The notes beneath the pieces are model-generated. The model made no database searches. It was not told where the DNA came from and saw only the letters and a list, made by a program, of their open reading frames with translations. From contig BLLK01000062.1 of assembly GCA_021927905.1 (NCBI GenBank), forward strand, positions 868,001-932,000: DNA of 64,000 nt, in the 5' to 3' direction. Positions within the stretch are counted from its first letter, which is position 1. Each line of letters begins with the position of its first letter. Position numbers and translations under genes: made by a program. This DNA comes from Chaetoceros tenuissimus. Its lineage: Eukaryota > Bacillariophyta > Thalassiosirophyceae > Chaetocerotales > Chaetocerotaceae. Of the stretch, positions 40,957-52,338 are shown one piece after another.

Positions 40957-43682
40957 TTATTTTATTAGACGAACTCCGAACGAGTGCTCGCTAGGCGGAT
41001 CAAGCTCACCTCTACCACTTCGGAACCCACTAGATATTTTAAGAAACACATCCTTTTTCTGGTTCAGATATGATGCTAAGCTTCCATAATATTCTTTCAA
41101 TTGTGTCAATGCTGTGTTTCGCTTCTTTCTCCCATTTTGTGTCGAATTTTCAATATGAAGTGCGCTATTAGCAGCAAGATATCTACCAATATTCCGTGAT
41201 GATGCCTCGCCTCCACTTGCGGTAAGATACTCTTTGATCAATGCTTCGACATGTTTATCAATCAATTCCATACTGTTTTCTGTATTCAATGATGCATTTG
41301 TTGTGGTCGGTAATCCTACTTCTACTTGATTTTTCAGTTTTATTCCAAAGCTGTAATTCATTGGATCTCCATCACTAGCTTCGCGCACTGTTGTAAAGAC
41401 ATCACTCCTCTGGTTGAGAAATGCGGCCACTCCTCCGAAATTCTCCTTCAGTTCTGACAATGCAGAAGTGGAGCTTCCAGTGCTTCCCTTGTTCGTTGCT
41501 AGAAATCTTCCTAAATCACGAGACGATGCATATCCCCTGCTCTCGACTATGTAATACTTAACTAGATCAACCAAGTAGTTTTCAAGCTTGCTATTGGTTG
41601 TCGACTGAGAAATCTTCTGGTCTGATTGGGTTTTCTCTCCACCGTTATATCTAATTCGCTCGATGAGCTCATTCTTCCGACCTGATACAGGTAAACCTAA
41701 ACTTCTACATAATTCCTTAAGATCAGCTACTTTGTATGAGGAGTAGTCTATAGCATCGGACTGTGAGCTTTCTATTGCAAGACTTGGTAGAACAAAGCTT
41801 TCAACTGCCTCCAAATTTCGCGGTGGTGATGATTCCATCGCATCGATAGTGTAGTAGTACACATCTTCCCCAACATCACCTTTCTCAACAACATCTGCTT
41901 GATATGATTTTAGGAATTCAGTCTCTTCTTCTGAAAATTTTGTCCGTTTAGCTTCTTCTAGCAGAAATTGGCCGCCGTCAGATTTCTTAGAGATCCAATA
42001 TGATTTGTCATTTGGATCTTTGAGTAAATGCTGCGGAGGGTCATTAACTTCAAAGACCATGGGAACTCTATCCTGGAGGAATCTTCGTAAACCACCTTGA
42101 CCAACTTTGACATCATCTAGAATGCTTGTGCCCCCAGGTACTTCTATGTTCTTCAAATACCTCCCAACATCTCTGGAAGAGACTTTATCAAATGGTGACT
42201 GTGAAATGAAGTCATATATGACTTTGGTAATTGTAAACACAGATAAGAGTCCACGATCGACGACACTCTGTACCTTCTTTCCGACTTGCTCTGCAGGAAG
42301 AGGTACAAGTAATCTATCTAAAAAGTCGTCAAGCCATACTACATCAAAATCTTTGATATGAGGACTCTCATACAGTGCCCGATTACATCCTGTACGCATC
42401 GAGACAACGCCCACTTTTCGTCCCTTCTGCCGCGTTCTCACCATTGCCGGTATAAAATCTTTATCCCCGCTAAGAAGAATCGCGACATCATACGCATTAG
42501 GAACGGTTGCATAATGAAGCATTTCTACTGCTAGAGAAATATCTACACACTTCTCAGGCCCATTTGATGTACTTTCTAACATATGAATATCAAAATTAGC
42601 CGCACTCATTTCTTCATACAATTTTACGCGAAATGAACGAGGGTCTGTTGTTTTCTTATACGATGTAAACACCGACGCTCTAACAATTTCAACTGGCCTT
42701 TTCACTTCTTCATTGGCTTTTGCTCCAGAAGATGACCATCCCTGAATTTTCATTGAAGTGTAAGTATCAGAAAAAAAGAAAAACTAAACACATAAAAGTA
42801 TATACAACATACCAATGATGTTTGCTGGCCTACAATCTGCTCACATACAATTCTTGGCAATTCATTCCAATCAATCTTATATCGATATTGCCAGCCCTTT
42901 CCATATTTCTTGACTATTGGATCAAATTTTTCTTCCCTTCTATACAAAGAATAGTAAAGCCATGTTCCATCAATAAATAGCATAGCTTTCAGGGGGACGA
43001 CTGGCATCAAATTAGATTGAGTATTGTAAAAAGGATTCGATTCTTGAATATTTCCAGATAGTGGTATTTCGTTAGTAAAGGTTGATGTATCAAGTAATTC
43101 TTCTTCACCTTCGTCATCAAACATATTTGGTAAAGGTTCTGGTAACATTTCGTCCACACTTGACTCCCTTTTTAGCTTCTCATTTATTGCTTGTGTGATT
43201 TGTTGGCTATTTGATTGTGGTCGTTCAGTTTGTATTTGAGATTGAGACTGTTGACGCTTTACCATTTCCATCAACATCTCAATTTGCTTTTGCTGTTGCT
43301 GGAGCTGTGATTGCATTTGCGCATCAGAAGATAAATTCTTTTCCAATGAACTCTCATCAGCTTCACTTTTGCTGTTATCGTCTTGAAATTTACCTAATGC
43401 ATAATCATCAACATCCTCATCGATATATTGTTCGTCATCGTCATTATTGATATCGGTGGAATCCTCATGAAAGAATGATTGTGCGCCCAATTTTAGATCA
43501 AATTGCGAATAAGATGCCCCTAACTGTAGTATATCCCTTGTATAGAATCTATGTATAGTATCATATCTACACGTTGTACTAAAGCTGTGGGCAGTCTCTA
43601 AAGTAGATAATGAAAAAAACAAGTATGATATCACTGTCAGTGGCACACATGTCACATATTTTTTCAGTCCTCTTCTTCTCAT
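40957..43682 (-). CDS. NYN-domain ribonuclease-like protein with three LOTUS-like repeats and a SAP domain, plastid-type presequence
   Basis: Exons 42813-43682 and 40957-42741 (intron GTATGT..TTCAG) give 884 aa. A hydrophobic N-terminal segment ending AHSFST (31-36) resembles a signal peptide plus diatom plastid motif. A Gln-rich coiled region follows (120-165). The NYN (PIN-like, LabA type) domain runs from FIDGTW (236-241, first acidic site) through VDISLAVEML (Asp357) to SGDKDF (381-386). Next is a winged-helix-like repeat (about 461-524, SSRDVGRYLK ... LRRFLQD), a SAP helix-extension-helix (about 624-654, VADLKELCRSLGLPVSGRK), and two more repeats (677-760 and 787-882) with SSRDLGRFLA and SSRNIGRYLA followed by an F/YLNQ..DVF end. 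The repeats look like OST-HTH/LOTUS domains, which bind RNA. NYN plus LOTUS is known from MARF1-like and plant proteins; adding SAP and plastid import suggests organelle RNA cleavage, which is inference. Confidence 0.8.
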
Positions 43683-44122
43683 ATTGTATCAGTATTTGGC
43701 AATGATCAACATCTAAATCCCTTACTGCCAGAAAGTAGTAATCGAGGTAGAAATAATGAAATCGAAGTGTCTACCATACTACCGATGTGTTGGATGTTGG
43801 ATGTGATTTTGATTTTCTTGATGTTTGATGATTCGATTCCAAGGTTACATACATAGTAAATAGTACGTACGCAAAAGTAGAAAGGAGAGGAGTTTTTTGG
43901 CGCGCCACTTCTCCTTTCATCTCCGCCACGAATTCAGTCCCAACTCCAGATTACAGTTGAGTTTGTTGATTGTTGATGATTCGATTCCGCCCTGTGTACT
44001 GTGTCTGTACACTGTATCATAATAGGGTAAAACATATTTTTCTATTCTGATACTTACATTTTGAAACATACAAGATTTGACAATAGGATTCAGAAACATA
44101 TACAAACTAAACATTTCATGAG
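43683..44122. promoter_or_regulatory. Divergent promoter region, NYN gene / DEAD-box gene
   Basis: 440 bp between outward-facing starts. It contains an E2F-like site almost at its centre, listed separately. No ORF with support. Confidence 0.5.
43893..43906 (+). promoter_or_regulatory. E2F/DP-like site TTTTTTGGCGCGCC
   Basis: TTTTTTGGCGCGCC matches the E2F/DP consensus TTTSSCGC. It lies 211 bp from the NYN start and 217 bp from the DEAD-box start. The same motif occurs in the promoter of the telobox gene (52339-52354). No other match was noticed by eye. Confidence 0.45.
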
Positions 44123-45946
44123 ATGCGACTGCTATTGAATTATACCATGGTCCTTTCCTTGCTGTCAAAAAGATGTCTTATATCAAGGAGAATATTTGTA
44201 CAAGGATTTTTGACAAGTAGAACTAGAATGATATCACCTGTTGCAAGCAACTGCCCTTTCATTTTGAAAACAAATCTATCTACAACTACAGCTCTCAATT
44301 TAAGATATGAGAGAACTGAAGAAGATGAGAAACTCGACTCATTTTTGAAAGAGACAACTTCCACTGATGATTTCTTCGCTGATGCTGATAGATTTCCATC
44401 ATTCAACAGTATTGGAATCGAATCCCAAGTTCTATTAGATCGCTTGGAAAATATGCTTCCAAGCAAAGATAATTTTAGACCATCTGCAGTTCAAGCTGCA
44501 TCTTTCGCTGCAATTTCTTCTGGAAAAGACGTGAGTATTGGTGCAGAGACGGGAAGTGGGAAAACGCTGGCATATTTGCTTCCAATAATTGATGATATTT
44601 TAAAAAGGAAAAGAGAAGCAAGAAATGAAGATGGAAGTATTGGGCACTTGGGTTATGATTATGCTAGAGCTATAATACTTGTACCAAATAAAGAATTGGC
44701 AAGTCAAGTCTTACGCATGGCATCTGAGCTTACTGGAGGTGCAAGATCTATAATCTGGGATACAAATGGTGAAAATATTATGCTTTCTCATGATGAAGAA
44801 CCAATGGAAGAATGTGATATTGTTAGGTTGGGTATTTTCCCTGGTAATTTGAAAAGCCCGGAAGATTACAAACCCATTCGTTTGTCTGTGAATGAACCAG
44901 TGGACAACCCTCCACTTGATATTATCATTGCTACACCTGCAGCACTTGGGCCAATTGGAGTAAATCCAAAGAATATCAACATGTTTGCAGATATTCAGAC
45001 AATTGTCATTGATGAAGCTGATATGCTTTTGGATGGTGGTTATCTACGCCCTCTGAATGACGTACTCCTGGGCTTTAAGAGGGCAGATAAGCTCGATGTT
45101 TCCTTTGGAGTCGTCAAAACTCAACATGTACTAGTTGCTGCAACTTTGCCAGATATGGGCCTTAAAAGTGCACAAGCTTACGTTCAACGAAAATTTCCTT
45201 ATGCAACGAGAGTTACAATGAAGGGTATGCATAATGCAAGACATTATGGGCTGAAAGATCAAACTATCTGGATACAAGATGATTATGACGAAGAAATGCC
45301 CAAGAAGAAGAGAATGGAACGTTTGATTGAAATTTTGAAAAGAAGTCCTTCTGAAGCTACCGATGCAGATGATAGAGAAGACGGTGTTGGGTTAGCTGGT
45401 GAAAAGGTAATGATTTTTCTAAATAGTGCCAATGATGTAGATAGTGCCACTGCTGCGCTGACAAGAGCAGGCGTGAATGCAGTACCTTTTCATGCTAAGG
45501 TCTCACTATCTGAAAGAACAGAAAATCTCAAAAGATTCAGGAAATATGATCCAAATGCCTCTATTCCTGATCCTGATGCAGTTCCTGTACTCGTCAGTAC
45601 AGACCTTGCAGCAAGAGGTTTAGATATATCAGATGTAACATCTGTTGTGCAACTTCAGTTTGCGGGAAATGTTGTATCACATTTACACAGAATGGGTCGC
45701 TGTGGAAGAGCAGGAAACCGGGATGGAAAAGGAGTTGTATTTTATGGTGGAGTTGAAAGTGAATTGGTTGCTGTTGTTAGGGTTGCCGAAGATGAACAAC
45801 AGACAATGGTCCTCGAGGGAAATGAGATCGACGATAATGAGTCTGAAAGCGGAGGAAAGGTTCAAAATGCATTTAGTCGCAAACGTGGGTTTACAAAAAA
45901 AAGAAAGAAGATTGCACGGAAGCAACAATATGATACTGAATTCTAA
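44123..45946 (+). CDS. DEAD-box RNA helicase, organelle-targeted
   Basis: Single exon, 607 aa. Helicase motifs in order: Q-like RPSAVQ, motif I AETGSGKT, Ia VPNKELASQV, Ib ATPAAL, motif II as IDEADMLL, motif III altered to AATLP instead of SAT, motif IV IFLNSANDVD, motif V STDLAARGLDI, and motif VI HRMGRCGRAG. It should unwind short RNA duplexes with ATP. The N-terminus (first 40 residues, MVLSLLSKRCLISRRIF, no acid) resembles a mitochondrial presequence; the Met at residue 9 is an equally good start. The C-terminus is basic (RKRGFTKKRKKIARKQQ), common for RNA contact. The unusual motif III and a 30-residue insert after motif Ia (GENIMLSHDEEPMEE) set it off from eIF4A-like forms. Confidence 0.9.
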   Translation: MRLLLNYTMVLSLLSKRCLISRRIFVQGFLTSRTRMISPVASNCPFILKTNLSTTTALNLRYERTEEDEKLDSFLKETTSTDDFFADADRFPSFNSIGIESQVLLDRLENMLPSKDNFRPSAVQAASFAAISSGKDVSIGAETGSGKTLAYLLPIIDDILKRKREARNEDGSIGHLGYDYARAIILVPNKELASQVLRMASELTGGARSIIWDTNGENIMLSHDEEPMEECDIVRLGIFPGNLKSPEDYKPIRLSVNEPVDNPPLDIIIATPAALGPIGVNPKNINMFADIQTIVIDEADMLLDGGYLRPLNDVLLGFKRADKLDVSFGVVKTQHVLVAATLPDMGLKSAQAYVQRKFPYATRVTMKGMHNARHYGLKDQTIWIQDDYDEEMPKKKRMERLIEILKRSPSEATDADDREDGVGLAGEKVMIFLNSANDVDSATAALTRAGVNAVPFHAKVSLSERTENLKRFRKYDPNASIPDPDAVPVLVSTDLAARGLDISDVTSVVQLQFAGNVVSHLHRMGRCGRAGNRDGKGVVFYGGVESELVAVVRVAEDEQQTMVLEGNEIDDNESESGGKVQNAFSRKRGFTKKRKKIARKQQYDTEF

Positions 45947-45990
45947 CATAGATACTAACGCATTAGGATTGATAACAATAATTTCATATT

Positions 45991-46932
45991 CTACTTTTTC
46001 TTTGTTTCCGTTCTATTCAGTACCTTCTTGACTCCCAATGTAAGCTCTTTCTTCTTAGACTTCTTTTTGTCCGTCTCGATGTTAAAAGATGTGCCGTTTA
46101 ATTTCAAAGCTTTTTTCGCACCTTCATCAGTATCAAATGTGAGGAAGCCAGTGCCTTTACATCTCTTTGTGTCTTCAAACATTAAAAGTTTGCAATGAAC
46201 TACCTTCCCACATTTCATTTCCTTTTCGAAATAAGCTTCAACATCTTTCGATTTCGCTTCAAACGGGAGGCCTGAAACAAAAACTTTGCGGGAAGAAGGA
46301 TCATGTAGCCCACGAAGCTTTTTCTTCACTTTGTTTGTTCCTGGCTTATGAACTTTGTCTGGACAATCATAGATCCAATGTAGAGGTTTGTGTGAGTTCT
46401 TGCAAGCGAAGCAAACATAATCTTCAGGCACTGGTTTTGATCGCGGCTTCTTCTTTTGTACCTGTTTCGTTTCATACTCTTCTTCATTCTCTCCATCTTC
46501 ATCTGCTTCTTCGTTATCGCTAGTCTTCTCTTCTCCGTCTGATTCTTCTTCAACTGCCTCGTTATCATCATCTTTGCTGTCATCATCACCGCTGTCATCT
46601 TCTCTTGTAAAGATCATTCCAGCAAGTTCGTCCTTGGTCTCTTTTTCTTCTTGTTTCAGCCTACGTACTCTGTCTCTCTCCTCTTCCTCAGTTGGTACCG
46701 CATTTAAGCCTTTCTTTACACGTTTAATCATTCTTTTGATCTGAAGTTTAGTGTAGGCAATACCATGTTCATCAACCTTTGGTACCTTGGCCAAGAGTTC
46801 CTCCTTTTCAGCCTTCTTCCCTACTTTTAACTTTTTTCTTTCTTCTTTGCTCAATTTCTCCTTACTTTCCCGCTTCCTCTTTTTCTCCTTTTTGCGTGAC
46901 TTTTTCACTGCAATATCCTCTTCGCTACTCAT
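45991..46932 (-). CDS. RRM and zinc-knuckle RNA-binding protein, probably nucleolar
   Basis: Single exon, 313 aa. The N-terminal half is basic then acidic (KSRKKEKKRKRESKEKLSKE, later D/E runs), typical of nucleolar proteins. A short Cys/His finger CFACKNSHKPLHWIYDC lies near residues 173-189 and is followed by one RRM: RKVFVSGLPF (RNP2-like), VVHCKLLMFEDTKRCKGTGFLTF with RNP1 at its end (quoted 243-265). The tail is Lys-rich. The finger resembles a CCHC knuckle with altered spacing. Role in ribosome biogenesis or mRNA binding is inferred from composition. It is convergent with the DEAD-box gene, 44 bp apart. Confidence 0.8.
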   Translation of the reverse strand: MSSEEDIAVKKSRKKEKKRKRESKEKLSKEERKKLKVGKKAEKEELLAKVPKVDEHGIAYTKLQIKRMIKRVKKGLNAVPTEEEERDRVRRLKQEEKETKDELAGMIFTREDDSGDDDSKDDDNEAVEEESDGEEKTSDNEEADEDGENEEEYETKQVQKKKPRSKPVPEDYVCFACKNSHKPLHWIYDCPDKVHKPGTNKVKKKLRGLHDPSSRKVFVSGLPFEAKSKDVEAYFEKEMKCGKVVHCKLLMFEDTKRCKGTGFLTFDTDEGAKKALKLNGTSFNIETDKKKSKKKELTLGVKKVLNRTETKKK

Positions 46933-47635
46933 GATTGATCTTTTATGTGTGTAAAACTATGCAATATTTTTGTTCTGTAATACGCGATTGTAGAATGTTT
47001 CAAAGAAAAGGTTAGATGTCTACTGATGAGGAAAATGAATGGTTCTCCGTCATAGTGGGACTCAATTCGACAAGGAGGGGATTCGACATAGTTTTCTCCT
47101 TCTTATGACTGAAAGAATTTTCCATTTTATTGCTTATTACTCTTCTATTTGTTCTGGTATTTTCAATAAGTACTCGTGTTATATTTATTACCAACTATAT
47201 AGTGCTATTCAAAGTGGTGCACCAAATATTTTACCTAATGATATTGAAAACGCATAAAGTCATCACTGTAGAAAGATTGTAAATGGACAAAGATCATGAT
47301 GTTGTAAAAAATATGCATATTATTATATTAGTAGAATTCTAGGAAAGGTCTGACATTCACATACATCTTGTGCGCGAAGTAGTCCTGGTTATAAATAGGA
47401 CCTTGATCCGTCTGCTTTGCTTTGCCTCTGTTTTGAAACCAATAATTCAAGCTTTCAACCACAGTATGTCATCCTTTTATCTAATTACGGAAACGTATTT
47501 TACCTAAACCCACATCTATTTCGCAGTACCCAATTATTCATTTTCTCATTTATTGCGCAGAATACAGAATACCCCCATACATGAAAAGCATCTTCGCAGG
47601 TTTTATTATACATTTCTTGTATCTCCCATTGGAAT
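46933..47635. other. Intergenic, nothing recognised
   Basis: About 700 bp upstream of the RRM gene and downstream of the small minus-strand gene. Contains a TATAAATA box near 47390. No supported ORF. Confidence 0.45.
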
Positions 47636-47860
47636 TCATTTCTTCTCCTCGCATAATTTGACTAGTTTCCTTTCTGCCTCCCAAGCAAGTTCCAATTGCC
47701 GACATGTTTCTCTTCTAATCAGTTCCATAACTTGATCTTGAAGTGAATTTTGGATAGTTCCTTCGTCCTCATTTGTTTGAGGAGGTGTGGATGAATATAT
47801 CTTGCGTTGTGTTGTCGTTAGATTCCCGCTGCCTTCCGTATCATTGGTAGCATCTTCCAT
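47636..47860 (-). CDS. Small acidic hypothetical protein
   Basis: A 74-aa ORF from the ATG at 47860: a polar Thr/Asn-rich N-terminus, then a charged helix NSLQDQVMELIRRETCRQLELAWEAERKLVKLCEE (quoted 47744-47642) with a heptad-like pattern, so probably a short coiled coil. No family recognised. Composition and codon pattern look coding; no intron is needed. It could instead be the first or only visible exon of a longer gene. Confidence 0.45.
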   Translation of the reverse strand: MEDATNDTEGSGNLTTTQRKIYSSTPPQTNEDEGTIQNSLQDQVMELIRRETCRQLELAWEAERKLVKLCEEKK

Positions 47861-48338
47861 TTTGTTTTTATTGCCTCTCAATAGGATTATCGACCAGTTT
47901 CAAGCTGGAATCCATACTAAATAGTATTGTGTATGAGATACACAATAGAGGGTGATAGGTGATATGTACGTACATATGATAGTACGAGAGTAGATGTAAA
48001 AAAGAGCTACTAAGCTAAGTAGCTCTACTATTTACCACTGTCTAGCCACAAAAGAAAGGCGTTGAGAAGTAAGAAGTACCGTACTGAGAGTGTGAGCAAG
48101 GTAGATAATATCTACCTTGAGTGTGAGTAGTCTTCTCAACTAAATAAACAAACACGAACAAACAGAAAACTAGTAATAGTTGAATTACCAACCTTTAGTA
48201 ACTCCTGACATCTCTGCAATAGTATCAAACGTTGCAAATACATATTGGAAGAAAAACTAAGTTAATTCTAGAATCTAGGAGTCCTTTGAAAATCCTCGAA
48301 AAGGAGAAAGAAGATTTATTCATATCGAGGGAGAAAGA
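47861..48338. promoter_or_regulatory. Divergent promoter region with clustered palindromes
   Basis: Upstream DNA shared by the small minus-strand gene and the LMBR1-like gene. It holds two strong hairpins: AGAGCTACT-AAGCTA-AGTAGCTCT (48003-48026) and CAAGGTAGATA-A-TATCTACCTTG (48097-48119), the second nested between GTTGAGAAG (48061-48069) and CTTCTCAAC (48132-48140). Confidence 0.6.
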
Positions 48339-50106
48339 ATGGCAGATTGGTTTTTAATTCTTGCGACATCTATAACGTTCCTCCTGCTACTTGTAGCGGC
48401 TGTGTACTTCCTTGTCTACTACCAACATCCAGACGATAGGAACGATGCATACTTCCCGAAATTAACAGTGATACTTGGACTTGTGTTAGCTGGTGCAACT
48501 GTTCTTTTGCTTCCACTAGACGTTGCAAATAACGAAGGATACGCTGGTAAGTAATTGAGGTTCTCTGTTTGAGAATATAGCAATTGAAGCACGATTGTGC
48601 ATAAAACTGCATCTATTCGTTTGCTGTAATATTGTCACCAAGTTTCCCAGTGGCGCACTCCCAAGGATTATCCCTAATTATTTCATAACTCATGTTTTTC
48701 GCCTCTTTTCAATAGGTTGTGATGGGTATGATACAAGATTATGCGGTGGCCTCAACATGCAACTATTCTGGGATATTTTCTATTACGCCATCCCAGCATT
48801 TGTTTTCCTGTTCATCCCATTCATGACTTTCTTCTATGAAGCAGATGATGGTATGCTAATGGCGGGAACAAGTATTGGCGCAAAACCGAACAATAGATTT
48901 CTCGAAGCTATCAAATACGAATTTTTTGTCATTCTCATTTTTGGATCCCTGTTTGTGGCAGGATATTTAATCTTAGGTGAAAGTGAAATACCTGTCACAA
49001 CATTTGAGCAAACAGTTGCCGCTTATAAAGACGTGGAGACAACTGGTTCAAATGGCACATTTGATTTGACAATGCTTCCCAATATGACAGACTTTTCTCA
49101 CCAAGTGAATTTTCATATCGAAGAAACAATTTCTGTGGCTGTTTCTTTACCAACCTTTTTATCTGCGTTCATGGCATTCATTGGTTGGTTTATCTTTGCA
49201 ATATTCGGAGGTATTGGGCTTGCTGCATTACCTCTTGATATGATTCTTGCCTTTGTTCGCAGACCACGAAGATTGGATCCATCTGAATTTGCAGATGCAC
49301 AAGTTAATATTAGAAACAGAACTAATGAACTTGTAAATATTGGAGAATTGTTGAAAGTTGAGAGAGATCAGCGATTGAATGATATGGGAGGTTCCAGAAA
49401 AATGTTTTCAAGATTTTCAGGTGCGGGAAGAGAGGAAAGATCTGCATTTTTGGAATTTAAAAAGGCTGTGTTTTTGTTAGAGACTGATGTTGAGGAGTTT
49501 CTTGACTCGTCCGCAAATTATGAGAACTACAATCCTTTGAAGCCATTTTTTTCGCTTTTAGGCGGCATTGTAGCCTTTGTATTGTCAGCCGTTTGGATTG
49601 TACAAGTCGCAATTTATATTGCACCACCCGAACCTTTACATCCACTATTGAATGACTACTTTCAAATATTCGAAGGGTTTTTCCCTCTTCTTGGAATATT
49701 GTCAGTAGCTTTGTTCTCTATGTACCTTTTGCTATGTGCTGTCAAGGGATGCTTTAAGTTTGGATTTCGTTTCATGTTATTCGAAATTCATCCAATGAAG
49801 CCAGGCAAAACTTACATGTCATCTTTCATGTTCAATGTAGCGCTTGTTCTCTTATGCTCATTACCAGTGGTACAATTTACTGTGACGGCATTTCCTGAAT
49901 ATGCCAGATACACAAACGTAGTGAATATTATGGGAACACAAGTTCAATACATTAAATTTTTCTCTTGGTTCTGGGTAAATAAGGTATTTATCTATGCAAT
50001 TTTGGGTGTCACAGGTTTGACCACTCTTTGGTTGGCATTTGCTCCATCTGACAAACCTGTCAAAAAGAAAGGACTATTTGCACGTTTGAAGAAGAACAAA
50101 ACATGA
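48339..50106 (+). CDS. LMBR1-like multi-pass membrane protein
   Basis: Exons 48339-48546 and 48716-50106 (intron GTAAGT..AATAG, 169 bp) encode 532 aa; the join reads NEGYAGCDGYDT. There are nine or so hydrophobic helices. Family landmarks of LMBR1/LIMR proteins: an N-terminal pair of helices with YYQHPDDRNDAYFPK, LLLPLDVANN, WDIFYYAIPAFVFLFIPF and the large cytosolic loop with AFVRRPRRLDPSEF and a coiled region. In animals relatives (LMBRD1, LMBR1L) act at lysosome or plasma membrane, in cobalamin export or as receptors; protist homologues are uncharacterised to my knowledge. The C-terminus is short and Lys-rich (KKKGLFARLKKNKT), possibly a retrieval-type basic tail. Confidence 0.85.
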
Positions 50107-50359
50107 TTAGGCTTGGTGTGTGAGGATAGAAATTACCTTACTTTCATGTTTTCTTTTTAAAAATTGACCTTTCAATCCCACCGTAACATAGGTAAAACAT
50201 GAGGAATCCTTAAATTAAATAAACAAATTTTATTATATTTACAAGTTCATCTTTGAAGAAATATTGGATTTGCCACCGGGATGCTTGAGATACCCCATCT
50301 CAATATCACCAAAGTTCGTGCAAGGGTCAAATTTTACATGGCCTGTCCCTCCATTATTT
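50107..50359. other. Convergent intergenic region
   Basis: 3' flanks of the LMBR1-like gene and the telobox gene. AT-rich; no ORF or structure noted. Confidence 0.45.
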
Positions 50360-52136
50360 TCAGAATGACATTGTTGTTTGTTTTTTCTGTTTCTGCAAAT
50401 TGCGCCATTTATCCTGTTTGAAGATTGATAAGTTATTGCTCAGATTAACATATTGATCAAAGTTATAAATAAAACAATGGTAAAAAGTCAAAGAAACTTA
50501 CTTTGATTGCAGTCTGGTCGCGATCTTTCAAGATCTCATAGAACTCAGTCCTGATGACAGACCAATGTTGGCCATGCTTTTCGTGCCCTTTGATCAAAGC
50601 ATTAGTCTCTGCAGTGGTCCATTGTTTGCGAGGCTTCTTCTTTTGGAATATTTTGTCATCCTGGGAATCTTCCCAAAGATCATTCGAATCTTGCGAAGCA
50701 TCGATTTGCCTTTTCTTTGATTTAGTAGATAATATATCTTGATCAGGAGATTCGCCATCGTTTGAATCATTTTCTAGTGCGCTGGAAGGACTAGGGTCTG
50801 CATCATTTTCTATTGCGTTGGAAGGACTAGGGGTTTCGTTACTAGGGACTTCGTTATTAATGGTGTCAATGTCCTCGAGTGATTTCTCGGAATTATCAAT
50901 AGTAGCATTTCCAATTGTAACAGTTTGCGCAGTGCTTGCAATTTTCAAGGCATCTTCGAGTGGATCTTCGACGTTTTTCCTCAAATTTTCTCGGCAATGT
51001 TGAAGATCTTGCAGAGACGTGTGGTCTTTGTCAAGAATTTGCTCGGGAGAAGCATCCCTGTTAGATTCATTCTCAATATTATACTTCCTTTGTGGTTGTG
51101 TTTCAAGCTGTTCGTAGCTATCACTATCGCTTCCATCATCATCCTGGCTGTCAGCTATAGATTCCGGTTCGTCACTTGAATTCTCATCGTCCTCGTTTGA
51201 ATATGCGATTCCATTCTCTTCGTCATTAGTTTCAATACTTTGACTTTTCAAGTTTTCATCCAATTCTTCTTGTGCGTGTTGGTCATCCTGAGTTAAAGAA
51301 TATTTAGCAGGGGCGGACAAGATAGAAGATTCCCAGTTTGAAAGAGTAGATGACACTCGTTCAATGACATTTCCAATAAAAAAGTTCTTTTGAAAAAATA
51401 CATTTTGTAGCAAAAGTTCCCTCAAATCACTTGGGGATTTGAGACTTGTTAGATCATTTGAGTCGTCAAGTAAGGCACAAAGACATTCTTTCAACTCTTT
51501 TCTGTGGCGATCATCGATGTGAGAATTAAGCTCGCTGTTGGCAATGAATACAGTGAATCTTTCCAAGACTTTCTCTGGGATGGCGGAATATTCATCATCT
51601 GTCTCCAAAAGTCTCTGCTTAATGAATGATCTGATGATACAGATAGCTTTTTGGAATTCTAGGGCGACAAGAATTTTGATGAAATCTGAATGAAGCATTT
51701 TTTTCACCTTTGTATTGATGCGACTGTCCCTCATCTGTTTTTTAACTTCGTTCTGATTTTCCTCAGTATCTGCATGAAAAACCTTGTCCCGAAGGCAGCT
51801 AATAAAGAAGTGATCTGCATCTTTTCGAATTAAACTTTGGTAAACTTCTATAAATTCTTGGATGTAGTCTGACCAATCCTGTTCATTCCGCTTTTCCAGC
51901 GTAGTACCATTTGTATCTCGGTTGATCATTTCTACGAGTAAAGCGATTCTCATTCTAGTAAATACCCTTCCGTATTTTTCTAGATTGAGTTTGGATCCAA
52001 AGAATTCTAGTTCCTTGATATACGTGTAAGAATTACATGAGTCGTTGTGTATGAGTTCATGGCTCAGGATATCGATGGAATGTGTAAGAAATGATCCTGG
52101 AGATGTATTATCTTGTCGAACTAGTAGAGAAGGCAT
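50360..52136 (-). CDS. Telobox Myb protein, TRF-like telomere-repeat-binding factor
   Basis: Exons 50502-52136 and 50360-50413 (intron GTAAGT..AACAG) give 562 aa; the last exon adds only 17 residues but completes the DNA-binding domain. Residues 503-550 form one C-terminal Myb repeat, RKQWTTAETNALIKGHEKHG, with Trp at 506, 525 and 547, and the recognition helix DQTAIKDKWRNL, equivalent to the telobox VDLKDKWRN of TRF1/TRF2/Taz1 and plant TRFL proteins. A single C-terminal Myb is the TRF layout. Residues 1-220 are all-helical with HELIHNDSC, FTRMRIALLVEMI and FIKILVALEFQKAICIIRSFIK, which could be a TRFH-like dimer domain, though sequence alone cannot show it. The middle (230-490) is acidic and disordered. 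Expected role: binding duplex telomeric repeats. An E2F-like site lies 203 bp upstream. Confidence 0.85.
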
Positions 52137-52338
52137 GGATAGTATGGTTTAATGATTGTTAGTGAATGATGGAGGATAATGTAAGTGATTGTCGCTACTC
52201 AGGATAATGTATATCAACAAAGGAGTGTACAAAAGGTATGTTCTATCAAGGGTCACCAAATTTTTCAACAAAGAACACAATGACGTTTTTTTTATTTTTG
52301 CCCGAAATTTACTAGAGTAAACCTGACAACTTGGTTAC

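Noticed and set aside
48595-48715. Second exon ORF of the LMBR1-like gene extended upstream to 48595
   Set aside because: This part is intron: splicing at 48546/48716 joins the two hydrophobic halves in frame as NEGYAGCDGYDT.
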